This document shows positions 20,777 to 28,882 of a stretch of 64,000 nt of DNA, one piece after another. The stretch is taken from positions 2,418,001 to 2,482,000 of the forward strand of contig NZ_CP094466.1 in the NCBI RefSeq assembly GCF_023347255.1, read 5' to 3'. The number at the start of each line of letters is the position of its first letter. Within the stretch, counting starts at the first letter, position 1. The position numbers and the translations under genes are program-made. A model generated the notes under the pieces. That model had not been told where the DNA came from. It saw nothing but the letters and a program-made list of their open reading frames with translations, and searched no databases. Source of the stretch: Faecalibacterium sp. I4-3-84 (GTDB lineage: Bacteria > Bacillota > Clostridia > Oscillospirales > Ruminococcaceae).

Positions 20777-21061
20777 TCATTCTTGGTGGTTGCTATATTG
20801 CTTATATGCCTTTTCAAATCCTGATTTGTTATATATGATAAATTTATAACATTCTCCATCTTTCATGGAAATTGCTGCAACAGGAACGACCATCTGACTC
20901 CATGAAAGCTCCCTTATCTCGTTCATGGGTAATACAAGGTTGCGATACAGTGGACTGACTGTGAGCTTTTGAGTTGAATATGTAATGCTCTGTTCATCAA
21001 TGTACAAACCACCGCCAATGATTCCATTACGGCATAAGCTACACACAAAAGTTTTTCCCAT
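20777..21061 (-). CDS. Transposon cargo protein, unknown (copy 1 only)
   Basis: 94 residues with an N-terminal CSLCRNG motif, then a small beta-rich domain (GGGLYIDEQSITYSTQKLTVSP, LPMNEIRELSWSQ, FIIYNKSGFEKAYKQY) reminiscent of GRAM/PH-like domains; that likeness is only an impression. GGAGG stands 10 nt before the ATG. It is absent from transposon copy 2, where two unrelated genes occupy the same site. The gene is AT-richer than its surroundings, which fits recent capture. Confidence 0.7.
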   Translation of the reverse strand: MGKTFVCSLCRNGIIGGGLYIDEQSITYSTQKLTVSPLYRNLVLPMNEIRELSWSQMVVPVAAISMKDGECYKFIIYNKSGFEKAYKQYSNHQE

Positions 21062-21160
21062 AATATTACCGCCTCCTATTAGTTGATGGTTGGTTAAGTT
21101 GAGTATATCATATTGATTTCCAGAAGAACACCCCTATATAGGAGATTTTAGCCGTTTTAC

Positions 21161-21199
21161 TGCGTACGTGCGTACGAGAGATTGGTACGCACGTACGCA
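21161..21199. repeat. GTACG palindrome of transposon copy 1
   Basis: Perfect 15-bp inverted repeat TGCGTACGTGCGTAC (21161-21175) / GTACGCACGTACGCA (21185-21199) with a 9-nt spacer. Copy 2 carries a 12-bp-arm version at 32823-32857. Confidence 0.85.
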
Positions 21200-21245
21200 G
21201 CGATTTGCCCGAAGCGCACCCTATATAGCCGTTTCCCCCTCGGAG

Positions 21246-21295
21246 AGCCCACTACACTTTGCAGACCGCAGGGCTGAAAGCGTCATAGTGGGTTA
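21246..21295 (+). other. MOBV-type oriT in transposon copy 1
   Basis: Inverted repeat ACACTTT (21254-21260) / AAAGCGT (21277-21283, one change) followed by CATAGTGGGTTAT; TAGTGGGTTA lies at 21286-21295. Layout is the same as in element A, but no relaxase gene is in this transposon. Confidence 0.75.
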
Positions 21296-21450
21296 TTACA
21301 CTTCCGCAGAAGTGCCTTTTCCTCGCCGCAGACAGCCCGGTGCACCTTTGTGAGAGCTTTCTGTCCGGCGAATCCACATCGCCCACAGGCGATGTGAGCA
21401 GGGATTCCAAAGGGGCGCAGCACCCTTGGCACACGACTTTGGTACAAAGT

Positions 21451-21822
21451 CTAGTGTGTTACACCTTTCCAGAGGTGTATACGTTCCTGAAATGCAAAAA
21501 GCCCCATACCCAACACCTTAACGGTGCGGACATGGGACTTGATGCTTCCTCGGCCTAGCCGGGTACTCCGTAACCAATCCTGACAGGCAGTTGCCGTGTC
21601 ATTTTTCGAAAACTGTTTTACGGATACCCAGCAGTCGGGAACGCTCTGCTTTTCTTTGCTGGGGGCATGATGAGCCTGCTCCGCCTGCCATGCAGCAAAC
21701 TCCCGCTGGCCTTCCTCACTGTTCCAGCAGGCAAGGATGGCCGGGTAGAATGCTCGTGCCAGACGGTCAATGACTTCATCAGGGTAAGGGGAAGTGTTTG
21801 TGGACTTTTTCTTTTTGTTCAA
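21451..21822 (-). pseudogene. Mobile-element gene interrupted by transposon copy 1 (chimeric ORF)
   Basis: Open frame of 123 residues from TTG at 21822 (AAAGGAG upstream). The first about 60 residues (YPDEVIDRLARAFYPAILAC, then EEGQREFAAWQAEQAHH) look like a real helical protein. From about 21635 downward the sequence is transposon DNA shared with copy 2, so the C-terminal about 60 residues come from the transposon end. The original 3' part is not identified on the far side at 18310-18357. Function unknown. Confidence 0.55.
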
Positions 21823-21964
21823 ACGCACGCTCCTTTGATCGTCCCACCGCAGCAAAGCCGGGCGAGAAAATCAAAGTTCCATTTTTATCAGGCGCAAGGG
21901 CGCAGAAGTTTTCTGCCCTGCACTTGCGGCTGGTGGCTCGTTGATGTCTTACAAGTGCCTGTCG

Positions 21965-22312
21965 TTATGCGACTTTTTCGTCGTTCAGCAGTTCTTCAAA
22001 CTGTGCCATATACGCCTTATGCTGTTTCAGAATCTTCGTGATTTCCACTTTCACATAGGCATCATCAGGCACCTTGGGGAGATACTTCATCAGGAAATCA
22101 ACATCCTGCTGGATTCGCCGGACGGCAGCTTCCAGTGCAGAATAGTTGATTCCGTAGATGCGTTTCTGCGGAGCAGAGCGGTCCTCCGGGTGCAGAATCT
22201 CGTGCACGATCTGCTTGCGGTTCGGAAAATCTGCCCTGGCAAGACGGTGCATATCGGCATCACGGACTTTGAACTGCCCGGACAGGATCTTCTCTTTCGT
22301 ACCGGGCATCAT
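21965..22312 (-). CDS. Hypothetical helical protein of segment B
   Basis: 115 residues, charged and helical (FPNRKQIVHEILHPED, NYSALEAAVRRIQQDVDFL, VKVEITKILKQHKAYMAQFEELL). No family recognised. It overlaps the end of the small frame at 22260-22448 and no ribosome site is evident before the ATG at 22312. It could be the downstream part of the same gene after a frameshift. Its place next to a MobC-like start suggests a mobilization accessory protein, by inference only. Confidence 0.55.
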   Translation of the reverse strand: MMPGTKEKILSGQFKVRDADMHRLARADFPNRKQIVHEILHPEDRSAPQKRIYGINYSALEAAVRRIQQDVDFLMKYLPKVPDDAYVKVEITKILKQHKAYMAQFEELLNDEKVA

Positions 22313-22448
22313 TTAGGAGTTTGCAAGTGAGTTCCAGTGACGCTTTTTCCTCCGCTGTCACACGGAACTTGATGATGTGCGTTTTGTTGTTCGGCGTGTC
22401 GTGGTGCTGAAAATTGCTAGGAATCGGTTGAACATTCGTTTTGGTCAT
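22260..22448 (-). CDS. MobC/ribbon-helix-helix-like protein, possibly frameshifted
   Basis: 62-residue frame. The segment THIIKFRVTAEEKASLELTCKLLN resembles the ribbon-helix-helix start of MobC relaxosome proteins (FRVTAEEK). After that the frame reads DARYEREDPVRAVQSP and stops, unlike the family, and the neighbouring frame at 22312 stays open. A frameshift near 22310 would join the two into one product. GGAGG stands 7 nt before the ATG at 22448. Confidence 0.5.
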   Translation of the reverse strand: MTKTNVQPIPSNFQHHDTPNNKTHIIKFRVTAEEKASLELTCKLLNDARYEREDPVRAVQSP

Positions 22449-23298
22449 TGTACCTCCTGTCTGTTCGATAACTCCTCGGTGAAGCTATGTAAGCACGACA
22501 CGCCGTTGCTGTTCGCACCGTCAGGTGCGAACCATGAGCAGGGTTTGGGGGTGGGACCGCGTTTGCGAAGCGCAGCGCAGCAATGAAAGCCCCAGTGGGG
22601 CTTTTAAGCGGCAGCGCGGTCTGCGATAGCAGATGGAGGGGCGTTGCCCCGACAAGCGCTACCCCAACAAGATCACTTCGGAAATGCAGATGCATTGAAG
22701 AAGTGAAGTCCCGGATGGGCAGGAAATTTTCAAGAATTGAAAATTTGTGGCCACGGGACGGTTCTTGCCCTCTACCGCTGCGCTCAAAACGCATTTTCAA
22801 CAAATGTTTCCAAATTGTTAAGACGCAAAAAATAAGTAGCGGGGCTCTGCTCATGTAATGGGGCCACCGTTTGCTCCGAACGAAGTTCCTGCCCCTGTTT
22901 GTGCAGCGGCGTTGACTGGAAAGCCGGTATCACGTTCGGGCGGCTCATGAAATTTTCAAGGTGCAATCTTCCCCGGAAAAGAAAAATACCGCCCAAGCAG
23001 CGCAGCGATGATTTTGTCGGGTGAATCGGCGGCAAAATGAATCGGGTGTGTTGCGGGGCGGTTGATCTTTCAGGGATAATCCACGGAGAGGCCGTGTTCA
23101 AAATGAACACGACCGCATCTTGTGGAGAGATTCAGGTTACTCCACAAAATCAGTGGAATTTACAAGAAAAATACCACGGTATGTAGATTGCGTCAAGAGG
23201 ATTTTGAAAAATTCGTTATGCAAAATCGAAAAAAGTACGACGCATTCAATCTTTCTGCTACCTTTATAGGCTGCGTTTGCGAATTTCCGCAAGTGAGC
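22449..23298. repeat. Gene-free repeat-rich stretch
   Basis: No convincing gene. It holds the diverged leader block at 22719-22770, a palindrome GTGTTCA/TGAACAC (23093-23109), and a block at about 22975-23080 (from AAAAATACCGCCC) that recurs at 40596-40672 in the relic beyond attR2. A longer frame reaching back to 23122 from the next gene has no ribosome site. Confidence 0.6.
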
Positions 23299-23541
23299 AT
23301 GACCAAAATGATTCTCCGTATCAAGCTGCCACTAACAATGTTAAAAGTCATTGCCAACGCCCTGCAAAAGCGGGTGGGCAGCAATTACCGCTTTGTGCTC
23401 AGCTTCAACTCAGCGCTCATCCTTCTGGGAGCACTGGGCATCCTGCCCCCGGCTACCAGCGCCATGCTGCATAACCTTTCCACCCTTGGCATCAGCCTGC
23501 GCAGCATGACAGATCTGTTGGAGCAGAAGCCTTCCCTGTAA
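23299..23541 (+). CDS. Small hypothetical protein, possibly truncated
   Basis: 80 residues from the ATG at 23299: basic N-terminus (TKMILRIKLPLTMLKVIANAL), a hydrophobic stretch (FVLSFNSALILLGALGILPP), then a helical end. No family recognised. The frame is open upstream to 23122 without a start signal, where element repeat DNA lies, so the gene may have lost its 5' end. A strong bidirectional terminator separates it from the convergent redox genes. Confidence 0.5.
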   Translation: MTKMILRIKLPLTMLKVIANALQKRVGSNYRFVLSFNSALILLGALGILPPATSAMLHNLSTLGISLRSMTDLLEQKPSL

Positions 23542-23562
23542 AAATGACAAATCGTCCCAGCC

Positions 23563-23605
23563 AAAAGGAGGCTGCTGCACAAATGTTGTGCGGCGGCCTC
23601 CTTTT
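23563..23605. terminator. Bidirectional terminator
   Basis: AAAAGGAGGCTGCTGCAC/GTGCGGCGGCCTCCTTTT stem with a short loop; A- and T-tracts serve both the upstream plus-strand gene and the minus-strand redox operon. A relative of this hairpin lies at 61039-61075. Confidence 0.92.
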
Positions 23606-23609
23606 AGGT

Positions 23610-24509
23610 TCAGATAAACCGGCAGAAACCCAGCCAGCAGCCCAGCAGGAAGAAGAGCAGCGCCTTCGCCAGTACCGGCAGCCACAGGTGCTTGCACAGA
23701 GCCGTATCCCACCGGTGGATGTTCTGCTTGGGACAGGTGCCCACGCAGGCTTCACAGGCGATGCACTCCCCGCTGCGCAGGCTGCTTTCCTCCAGCTTCA
23801 GGCACACCGGGCACTGCTGCTTGCAGGCATTGCACCCCGGGATGCAGCCATCGCTCTGCCGGTGCAGCCGCGCAAAGGGCAGCACCGGCAGCAGGGCGAA
23901 CACCGCTCCCATAGGGCAGAGGAACTGACAAAAGAACCGGGGCTGCACTGCCATGCCCAGCAAGATGAGCACAAACAGCGCAATGCCTACGCCGAAGCCC
24001 TCCGGCGGCAGACGCAGAGCCGTCAGGCGGGAAAACACTTCCCACGGGTTTGCGCCGGTCAGCAGCTTTTCCTGCCGGGTCACATACAGCGCCACCAGCC
24101 CCGCCAGCAGCAGATATTTGACCTTCTGCCCCCAAAGCACCGCCCGCTCCGGCAGACGGAGTGGCTTTTTGCGGTGGAACAGCTTTTTCTGGATAAGCCC
24201 GGACAGTGCCCAGACGGCATCACCCAAGCTGCCAAAGGCGCAGGCGTATCCGCAGAAAAAACGGTCGAACAGCAAAGTGAAGCCGCACAGCCCCAGCAGA
24301 GAAAGCGTGAAGCTGTCCGCTGTGAGCACCTCGCCCGCACCGATGTGCAGAAAGATCTGCTTTACCCCGGAAAACCCGGCCACGAACGCGCCCGGCATGG
24401 ACACAAAGAAGAACAACTGCACCCCGGTGCGCAGCCATGTACGGCGCTTTTTGTCCCGCTGACGCTGCTGCGCCGCTGTTAAAGGCTTTGCCTGTGTTTT
24501 TTCCGTCAT
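23610..24509 (-). CDS. Membrane polyferredoxin (NapH/NosR-C-like 4Fe-4S protein)
   Basis: 299 residues with about five membrane helices. Two cysteine motifs typical of the NapH/NosR/RdxA group lie in loops (FFCGYACAFGSLGD, about 84-97, and FFCQFLCPMGAVF, about 192-204). Two [4Fe-4S] sites follow (CNACKQQCPVC and CIACEACVGTCPKQ). It should carry electrons across or along the cytoplasmic membrane. Its start overlaps the stop of the FMN-domain gene upstream (ATGA type), so the three redox genes form one operon and probably one electron path from the membrane to extracytosolic flavin domains. Confidence 0.88.
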   Translation of the reverse strand: MTEKTQAKPLTAAQQRQRDKKRRTWLRTGVQLFFFVSMPGAFVAGFSGVKQIFLHIGAGEVLTADSFTLSLLGLCGFTLLFDRFFCGYACAFGSLGDAVWALSGLIQKKLFHRKKPLRLPERAVLWGQKVKYLLLAGLVALYVTRQEKLLTGANPWEVFSRLTALRLPPEGFGVGIALFVLILLGMAVQPRFFCQFLCPMGAVFALLPVLPFARLHRQSDGCIPGCNACKQQCPVCLKLEESSLRSGECIACEACVGTCPKQNIHRWDTALCKHLWLPVLAKALLFFLLGCWLGFCRFI

Positions 24510-24970
24510 CCTGCCGCCTTTCCCAGTGCGTCCTCGACTGCACCGATGAGACCTTCTGCCGTGAGGGTAGCGCCGGAAACGGTATCCACCCCGGCAGACT
24601 GTACTGACAGCATCTCATCCAGCAAAGGCAGCGCCTGCTTATAGTAGGGCTTATCCTCGCCGGAGGCATCCAGCACCGCAATATCGGTCATTTTTCCGTT
24701 CTGGATGGTCACCGACACCCGGATGACATCGCCAAAACCAAAGGCGCTGCCCTCATAGGTGCCGTCCCGGTAGCCGCTTTGAGTCTGCTCTGCCTGCGCT
24801 GCGCTCTGCGCCTGCAAAACGGAAGCGTTGTAGGCTTCCACCTCAGCGATCTCCTGCTTGCGCTGGCTCACCGCTGCTGCCCGGACCAGCGCCACCTGCT
24901 GGTATTGCCATAGTGCCCCCAGAATCAGCAGCAGGTTCACCGCCCGGAGAAGAAAATTCTTGTATTTCAT
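24506..24970 (-). CDS. Membrane-anchored FMN-binding domain protein
   Basis: 154 residues: one N-terminal transmembrane anchor, a helical linker (residues 35-65, Gln/Ala rich), then one FMN-binding domain (DGTYEGSAFGFGDVIRVSV ... GVDTVSGATLTAEGLIGAV). The Thr of SGATLT matches the residue that ApbE joins to FMN in RnfG/NqrC-type domains. The domain should lie outside the membrane. It overlaps both neighbours by 4 nt. No apbE gene is in the window, so the flavin transferase would be supplied from elsewhere. Confidence 0.9.
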   Translation of the reverse strand: MKYKNFLLRAVNLLLILGALWQYQQVALVRAAAVSQRKQEIAEVEAYNASVLQAQSAAQAEQTQSGYRDGTYEGSAFGFGDVIRVSVTIQNGKMTDIAVLDASGEDKPYYKQALPLLDEMLSVQSAGVDTVSGATLTAEGLIGAVEDALGKAAG

Positions 24971-26094
24971 TCCACTGCTCCTTCCGTTTCAGGTTCGGCT
25001 TCGGTCTCTTCCGGCGGCAGTACCGCTTCGGGTGCCGGCAGCACTTCCTCAGAAGATGCCGGTTCCGGTTCAGAGGATGCCGGTGCATCTGCCGGGAAAA
25101 GCTGCTGCCATATTTCTTTGAGCCATGCGGGAACGACGCTCTTTTCTTCCGGCTGCACCACCTCCACGGTGGGCGCAGCGACCGGCGTTTCCTCGGATCC
25201 TTCTGCTTCAGATGGTGCCGCGGCTTCTGCCGCTTCTTCCGATGCTGCCTGCTCCGGTTCGGCTTCCTCTGCCGGGGCAACCGCCGCCTTTGCCAGTGCC
25301 AGCTTGACCGCGTTCAGGATGCCGGTGGAGGAGTAGGTCGCGCCGGAAACGGCATCCACGTTGGGACTCTGCCCTTCCAGAATGGCGGGGATGACTTGTT
25401 TTGCCTGAGAGAGATATTCCTCCTCGTCCTCGGCGCTCAGAAGGGTGATATCGGTGATCTTATCCTCTGCCACCGTGACCTGCACCGTGATCTCGCCCTC
25501 AAAACCCATAGCTTCGGCAGTGTAGATGCCGTCCAGATAGGTAGAGGGCGCGGTAAATTTCTCCACCACCAGCGGTGCGGCGGGCTCCGGCTGCGGCGGC
25601 AGGGGGTTGTTGACTACCTCGCCGGTCAGAGCGTTCTGCACCGCGCCCAGAATGCCCCGGCTGGTGTAGGTGGCCTCGGAAACGGCATCCACTTCCCAGC
25701 TCTGGGCTTCCACCACGGTGGTCAGAAGCCGCTTGGCGCGCCGCAGAAACTGCCTGGTCTCGTGGGAAGCGTCCAAGATCTCGACCTCCGTGATGCTGCC
25801 GTTTTCCATGGTGACCTGCACCCGGACGGCACCGCCGTAGCCCCGGGAAGAGCCGACGTAAACGCCGTCGGCATAGGGCAGTTTGGGCAGTACTTCTTCC
25901 TCCGCTTCGGAGGAAGCGGCTTCCACCGGCTGCTCCACCACCGTTGTCAGCCTTTCCGGCACAGCAGCCAGCACCGGCACGGTGCGGGGTAAGGCAAACA
26001 GCACGGCAGCTGCTGCCGCCACCGCCGGGAGCAGCTGCACCAGCGGCAGCAGCGCTTTGCATCGTTTTTTGTTCATTCCATCTTCTCCTGACAC
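24967..26094 (-). CDS. Extracytosolic protein with two FMN-binding domains
   Basis: 375 residues. After an N-terminal membrane segment there are two FMN-binding domains: the first (DGVYVGSSRGYGGAVRV ... VDAVSEATYTSRGIL) has SEAT in place of SGAT, the second (DGIYTAEAMGFEGEITV ... VDAVSGATYSSTGIL) is canonical. The C-terminal 110 residues are low-complexity Glu/Ala/Pro/Ser. One or two covalent flavins are likely, feeding electrons from the polyferredoxin to an outside acceptor. First gene of the three-gene redox operon; no metal box is evident directly before it, so it may be read through from the gene upstream. Confidence 0.88.
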   Translation of the reverse strand: MSGEDGMNKKRCKALLPLVQLLPAVAAAAAVLFALPRTVPVLAAVPERLTTVVEQPVEAASSEAEEEVLPKLPYADGVYVGSSRGYGGAVRVQVTMENGSITEVEILDASHETRQFLRRAKRLLTTVVEAQSWEVDAVSEATYTSRGILGAVQNALTGEVVNNPLPPQPEPAAPLVVEKFTAPSTYLDGIYTAEAMGFEGEITVQVTVAEDKITDITLLSAEDEEEYLSQAKQVIPAILEGQSPNVDAVSGATYSSTGILNAVKLALAKAAVAPAEEAEPEQAASEEAAEAAAPSEAEGSEETPVAAPTVEVVQPEEKSVVPAWLKEIWQQLFPADAPASSEPEPASSEEVLPAPEAVLPPEETEAEPETEGAVE

Positions 26095-26101
26095 GGAAAA
26101 G

Positions 26102-26128
26102 CAAGGCCGCCTGCTTCAAGCGACCTTG
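26102..26128. terminator. Hairpin between Tp47-like gene and redox operon
   Basis: CAAGGCCGC/GCGACCTTG stem with short T-tracts on both sides. The T-tract is weak, so partial readthrough into the redox operon is possible. A copy lies at 27766-27790. Confidence 0.65.
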
Positions 26129-26153
26129 CCGTTTTGTACTGTATTTTGCTGGA

Positions 26154-27488
26154 TCAGGCAGCCTTCAGGTTCTGCACAGCATCGGTCAGGTGGGTCACCT
26201 GTTCCAGTGCAGCAGCCTTATACAGGGTATCCCGGCTCAGCAGCTCCACGCTTTCGGCGAGCTCAGTCTCCAGATCAACGTAGCTGGCTGCGGTGTAAGC
26301 GGCCTTTGCCTTGCTCTGTGCCGTGGCGACCACAGCCTGCAGGGCGGCGCGGTCTGCATCGCTTGCCAGCTCGTGCTTGGCAAGGTTCTCGGCAGTGGTC
26401 TGGAACTTCACCACCGTGTCGGCATAGCCCAGTGCGCGGATGGTGATAGTCCAGTAGCCGGTGCCATCGGTGCCCTCCGGCAGCTGGCAGCGGGCGGAAT
26501 CGCTCAGACCCATCTGGATGCCCATGGACTTGTGCATCCAGTTGTCGGCTGCAAACTTAGTGCCGTAGGAGGCCTTGGCGTGGGTATAGGTGCTGTCATC
26601 GCCGTAGTAGGTCCACACCACAGACTGCATCCGGGAGCCCAGCTCGCCGTAATTGCCGTTCAAATCCACACGGATGAACTCGCCAAAGCTGCCTACATCG
26701 CTACCGCTGCGCAGGTTCACGGTAAGACCATCAGCAGCCTTCTGGGCGGCTTCTGCCACGCCGGAACCGGTGCCGGTATGTGCGGCAGAGAAAGTGTAGC
26801 CATCGCCGCTCTTGGTTGCGTACTTCAGGCCGTTGGTGTTTTCGTCCACCGTAGCCGTCAGGGTATAGGCGGTCAGTTCCTTTTCAGAGTAGCCACCCAC
26901 CAGCTGACCGCCGTTTTCCACCACGGTGTACTTGGAGCAGAAATCTGCAAGGTCGCTGGTGGCCACGCGCACCGGCACATACTTGGTGCCCAGCACCTCG
27001 TAGTGATCCATCTGCACGGTAGAACCGTCGGCCTTGGTAATGGTGCCCCGGTTCCAGCCCACGGAGGTGCCATCGGCCAGATAGATGGTCTTGCCATCGT
27101 CCGACCAGTGGGAAACGGTGTAGCTGCTGCCGTCCTTGGCGTAGATCACAGCAGTGCTCTGGAAGCTGCCGCGGTGCAGGCCGTGGTTGACGGTAGCGCG
27201 GGAGACTGCATCAAATGCGCCAAGGTCGTGCTCCTCGTGGCTGTCCAGCTGTGCAGAGGCGGCAGCGTTGCCGGCAGCATAGACCTTCTCGTTTGCCCAG
27301 TACTCATCCCAAGTCAGGGCAGCATAGAGGTAGGTGTACTTTTCGCCCAGCAGAAAATCGAAAAAGCCGTTCTCCTCCTCGGCGGGGGCTGCTGCAAAGG
27401 CGGTAGCGGTCAACAGACTGAACGCCATAGCCGCCGACAGCAGCAGGGAAAGAAATTTCTTCAGTTTCATGAAAAATTCTCCTTTCAT
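26154..27488 (-). CDS. Secreted Tp47-like protein (large)
   Basis: 444 residues with a Sec signal peptide (MKLKKFLSLLLSAAMAFSLL, cleavage near ATAFAAAPA). Its body (YAALTWDEYWANEKVY, FDAVSRATVNHGLHRGSFQS, VGWNRGTI, YGELGSRMQSVVWTYYGDD) recalls proteins annotated with Treponema Tp47-type domains. A C-terminal helical repeat (ALQAVVATAQSKAKAA) may bind the cell wall. Real function in Firmicutes is unknown. AAAGGAG precedes the ATG. Two metal-box motifs and tandem promoters lie upstream, and the whole unit is duplicated in shorter form at 27836-28687. Confidence 0.7.
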   Translation of the reverse strand: MKGEFFMKLKKFLSLLLSAAMAFSLLTATAFAAAPAEEENGFFDFLLGEKYTYLYAALTWDEYWANEKVYAAGNAAASAQLDSHEEHDLGAFDAVSRATVNHGLHRGSFQSTAVIYAKDGSSYTVSHWSDDGKTIYLADGTSVGWNRGTITKADGSTVQMDHYEVLGTKYVPVRVATSDLADFCSKYTVVENGGQLVGGYSEKELTAYTLTATVDENTNGLKYATKSGDGYTFSAAHTGTGSGVAEAAQKAADGLTVNLRSGSDVGSFGEFIRVDLNGNYGELGSRMQSVVWTYYGDDSTYTHAKASYGTKFAADNWMHKSMGIQMGLSDSARCQLPEGTDGTGYWTITIRALGYADTVVKFQTTAENLAKHELASDADRAALQAVVATAQSKAKAAYTAASYVDLETELAESVELLSRDTLYKAAALEQVTHLTDAVQNLKAA

Positions 27489-27516
27489 CGCAATGGCAGA
27501 AAATTGCGGCCATATA

Positions 27517-27532
27517 GTTAGCTCAGCCTAAC
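27517..27532. promoter_or_regulatory. DtxR-like metal box in promoter P2 of the large Tp47-like gene
   Basis: GTTAGCTCAGCCTAAC, an inverted repeat GTTAG-N6-CTAAC. It overlaps the spacer and -10 of a minus-strand promoter (TTGAGC 27543-27538, 17 bp, TAACTA). The same arrangement precedes the gene at 28687. Confidence 0.75.
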
Positions 27533-27545
27533 ATTTCGCTCAAAG

Positions 27546-27574
27546 AAAAACCTGCGGGGCGAGGCCCCTCAGAT
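27546..27574 (-). terminator. Leader terminator/attenuator hairpin
   Basis: Minus strand: CTGAGGGGC/GCCCCGCAG stem with a 3-nt loop and TTTTTCTTT tail. It lies between promoter P1 and promoter P2 of the large Tp47-like gene; an equivalent hairpin lies at 28738-28766. Confidence 0.75.
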
Positions 27575-27575
27575 G

Positions 27576-27631
27576 GTTAGACTTGGCTAATTGACGAAAC
27601 CTAAAATAGCACTCCTGTAGAGCCTTGTCAA
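27576..27631 (-). promoter_or_regulatory. Promoter P1 and second metal box of the large Tp47-like gene
   Basis: Minus strand: TTGACA (27631-27626), 17 bp, TATTTT (27608-27603), followed by a second box (27576-27591, forward GTTAGACTTGGCTAAT). A transcript from P1 would meet the terminator hairpin at once, giving a roughly 50-nt leader RNA. Confidence 0.7.
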
Positions 27632-27716
27632 GAAAAAGCGGGGATGTTTATGGAGGCTAATTTTTCGGCAGAAGGTGCCGACATCAGGATGAAGTTTGCT
27701 GGTTCCGGCCATGGAG

Positions 27717-27754
27717 CTGGACTGCGGCTGCGGCGGCGGGGCGAACATCAAAAC
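27717..27754 (+). pseudogene. Methyltransferase motif I fragment (recombination scar)
   Basis: 38 nt almost identical to 30165-30202 inside the methyltransferase gene, encoding LDCGCGGGANIK. There is no frame around it. It marks a past duplication or deletion joining the methyltransferase region to the Tp47-like region. Confidence 0.75.
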
Positions 27755-27765
27755 AGAGAAAAGAA

Positions 27766-27790
27766 AGGCCGCCTGTTTCAAGCGACCTTG
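27766..27790 (-). terminator. Terminator after the small Tp47-like gene
   Basis: Minus strand: AAGGTCGC/GCGGCCTT stem followed by TCTTTTCTCT. About 60 nt around it are duplicated at 26098-26160. Confidence 0.7.
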
Positions 27791-27835
27791 CCGTTTTGTA
27801 CTGTATTTTGCTGGATCAGGCAGTTTTCCGCAGCC

Positions 27836-28687
27836 TCACAGTGCCACGCTGACCGGCAGGACATACACACCGTCGGCGGCGTAGAAGGTGATCTGAGTAA
27901 TCGTCTTGCCGATGATGGATGCAAAGTAAGGATCATCGGCATTGAGGCCCAGCTTGGTACCATGCCAGATGTTGGCCACATGACGCAGGCCGTACTCACT
28001 GCCATCGGCGGTGGTCAGAACTACGCCGTAGACCTTGTTGGCCTTGTAGTCCAGATCAAAACCGGAGATTTTCATCTCGTAGGTGGCGTGGTGACCGTTG
28101 GTATTCAGTTCCACAGTGGTACCCTCTACGGTGGTCTCGGCGGCGCGGACCTTGCCGAACTCCCACTTGCCGCTCAGCAGGTCATACCAGGCGGTAATGT
28201 AGCAGGCAGGGGTCTCACTGAGCTTGTAGTAAGCGTAGCTCTCGTTCTCAAACAGGGCATCCACACCGGTATAGGTGGTAGTGGATTCCTTGCCCTTCAG
28301 GGTAACGGTGATGTCGCAACTGTCGGCATCGGTGACCTGCTTTGCATTCTTCAGCGCCCACGGGGTCAGTACCTTGACCGGGAAGGAAACACCGGTGATG
28401 TCGGTGCCGTCCGCGTTGACATGGTAGGAACCGGCAGCAAGCTTGCCTGCACGGGTCTTGTTTTTGGTGGCGCTGGTAACAGCATCGATCTCAGATGCGT
28501 TGTCCACACCGGCAGCTTTGTAGAAATCGGCGTAAGGGATGTTCATCTGGACATAGCTGGAGGACAGGCAGTTCTCCTGCTCCACCTCTTCCGCAGCGAA
28601 GGCCGGGACTGCCACAGCGCACACCAGCATAGCAGCAGCAAGTGCACCTGCAAATACTTTTTTCAATCTCATTGTAACACACCTCAA
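27836..28687 (-). CDS. Secreted Tp47-like protein (small)
   Basis: 283 residues with a Sec signal peptide (basic start, then FAGALAAAMLVCAVAVPAFA). The body (SYVQMNIPYADFYKAAGVDN, EIDAVTSATKNK, SYHVNADGTD, WYDLLSGKWEFGKVRAAE) is distantly like the large Tp47-like product and has the same DAVTSAT/DAVSRAT element. GTGT-type leader with AGGTG before the ATG. Both upstream promoters and both metal boxes are conserved with those of the large gene, so the two are paralogous units under one control. Confidence 0.7.
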   Translation of the reverse strand: MRCVTMRLKKVFAGALAAAMLVCAVAVPAFAAEEVEQENCLSSSYVQMNIPYADFYKAAGVDNASEIDAVTSATKNKTRAGKLAAGSYHVNADGTDITGVSFPVKVLTPWALKNAKQVTDADSCDITVTLKGKESTTTYTGVDALFENESYAYYKLSETPACYITAWYDLLSGKWEFGKVRAAETTVEGTTVELNTNGHHATYEMKISGFDLDYKANKVYGVVLTTADGSEYGLRHVANIWHGTKLGLNADDPYFASIIGKTITQITFYAADGVYVLPVSVAL

Positions 28688-28708
28688 TCACTGGTTTGAA
28701 AATATATG

Positions 28709-28823
28709 GTTAGCTTAGTCTAACATTTCGCGCAAAGAAAAACCCGCGGGGCGAGACCCCTCAGATGGTTAGAATAAGCTAATTACTGGAAATTAAAATA
28801 GCACGTCCACGGGGTGTTGTCAA
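28709..28823 (-). promoter_or_regulatory. Tandem promoters, two metal boxes and leader hairpin of the small Tp47-like gene
   Basis: Box 1 GTTAGCTTAGTCTAAC (28709-28724) overlaps P2 (minus strand TTGCGC, 17 bp, TAACCA). Hairpin with T-tail at 28738-28766. Box 2 (28768-28783, GTTAGAATAAGCTAAT). P1 is TTGACA (28823-28818), 17 bp, TATTTT (28800-28795). Same order and spacing as at 27517-27631. Confidence 0.75.
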
Positions 28824-28882
28824 GAAAAAGCGGGGATGTTTATGAAGGTTAATTTTTTGGCAGAAGGTGCCGCAAAGCCCTT

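Larger units (their letters stand above)
18357..21635 (-). mobile_element. Serine-recombinase transposon, copy 1
   Basis: About 3.28 kb. Identity with copy 2 (about 32384-36141, opposite orientation) stops sharply at both ends: at GGGAACTCTGCT on the recombinase side and near ACTGCTG..TATCC on the oriT side. Contents in the minus direction: oriT and palindromes, a 94-residue gene, a TnpW-like gene, the recombinase. It interrupts the gene starting at 21822. Confidence 0.85.
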
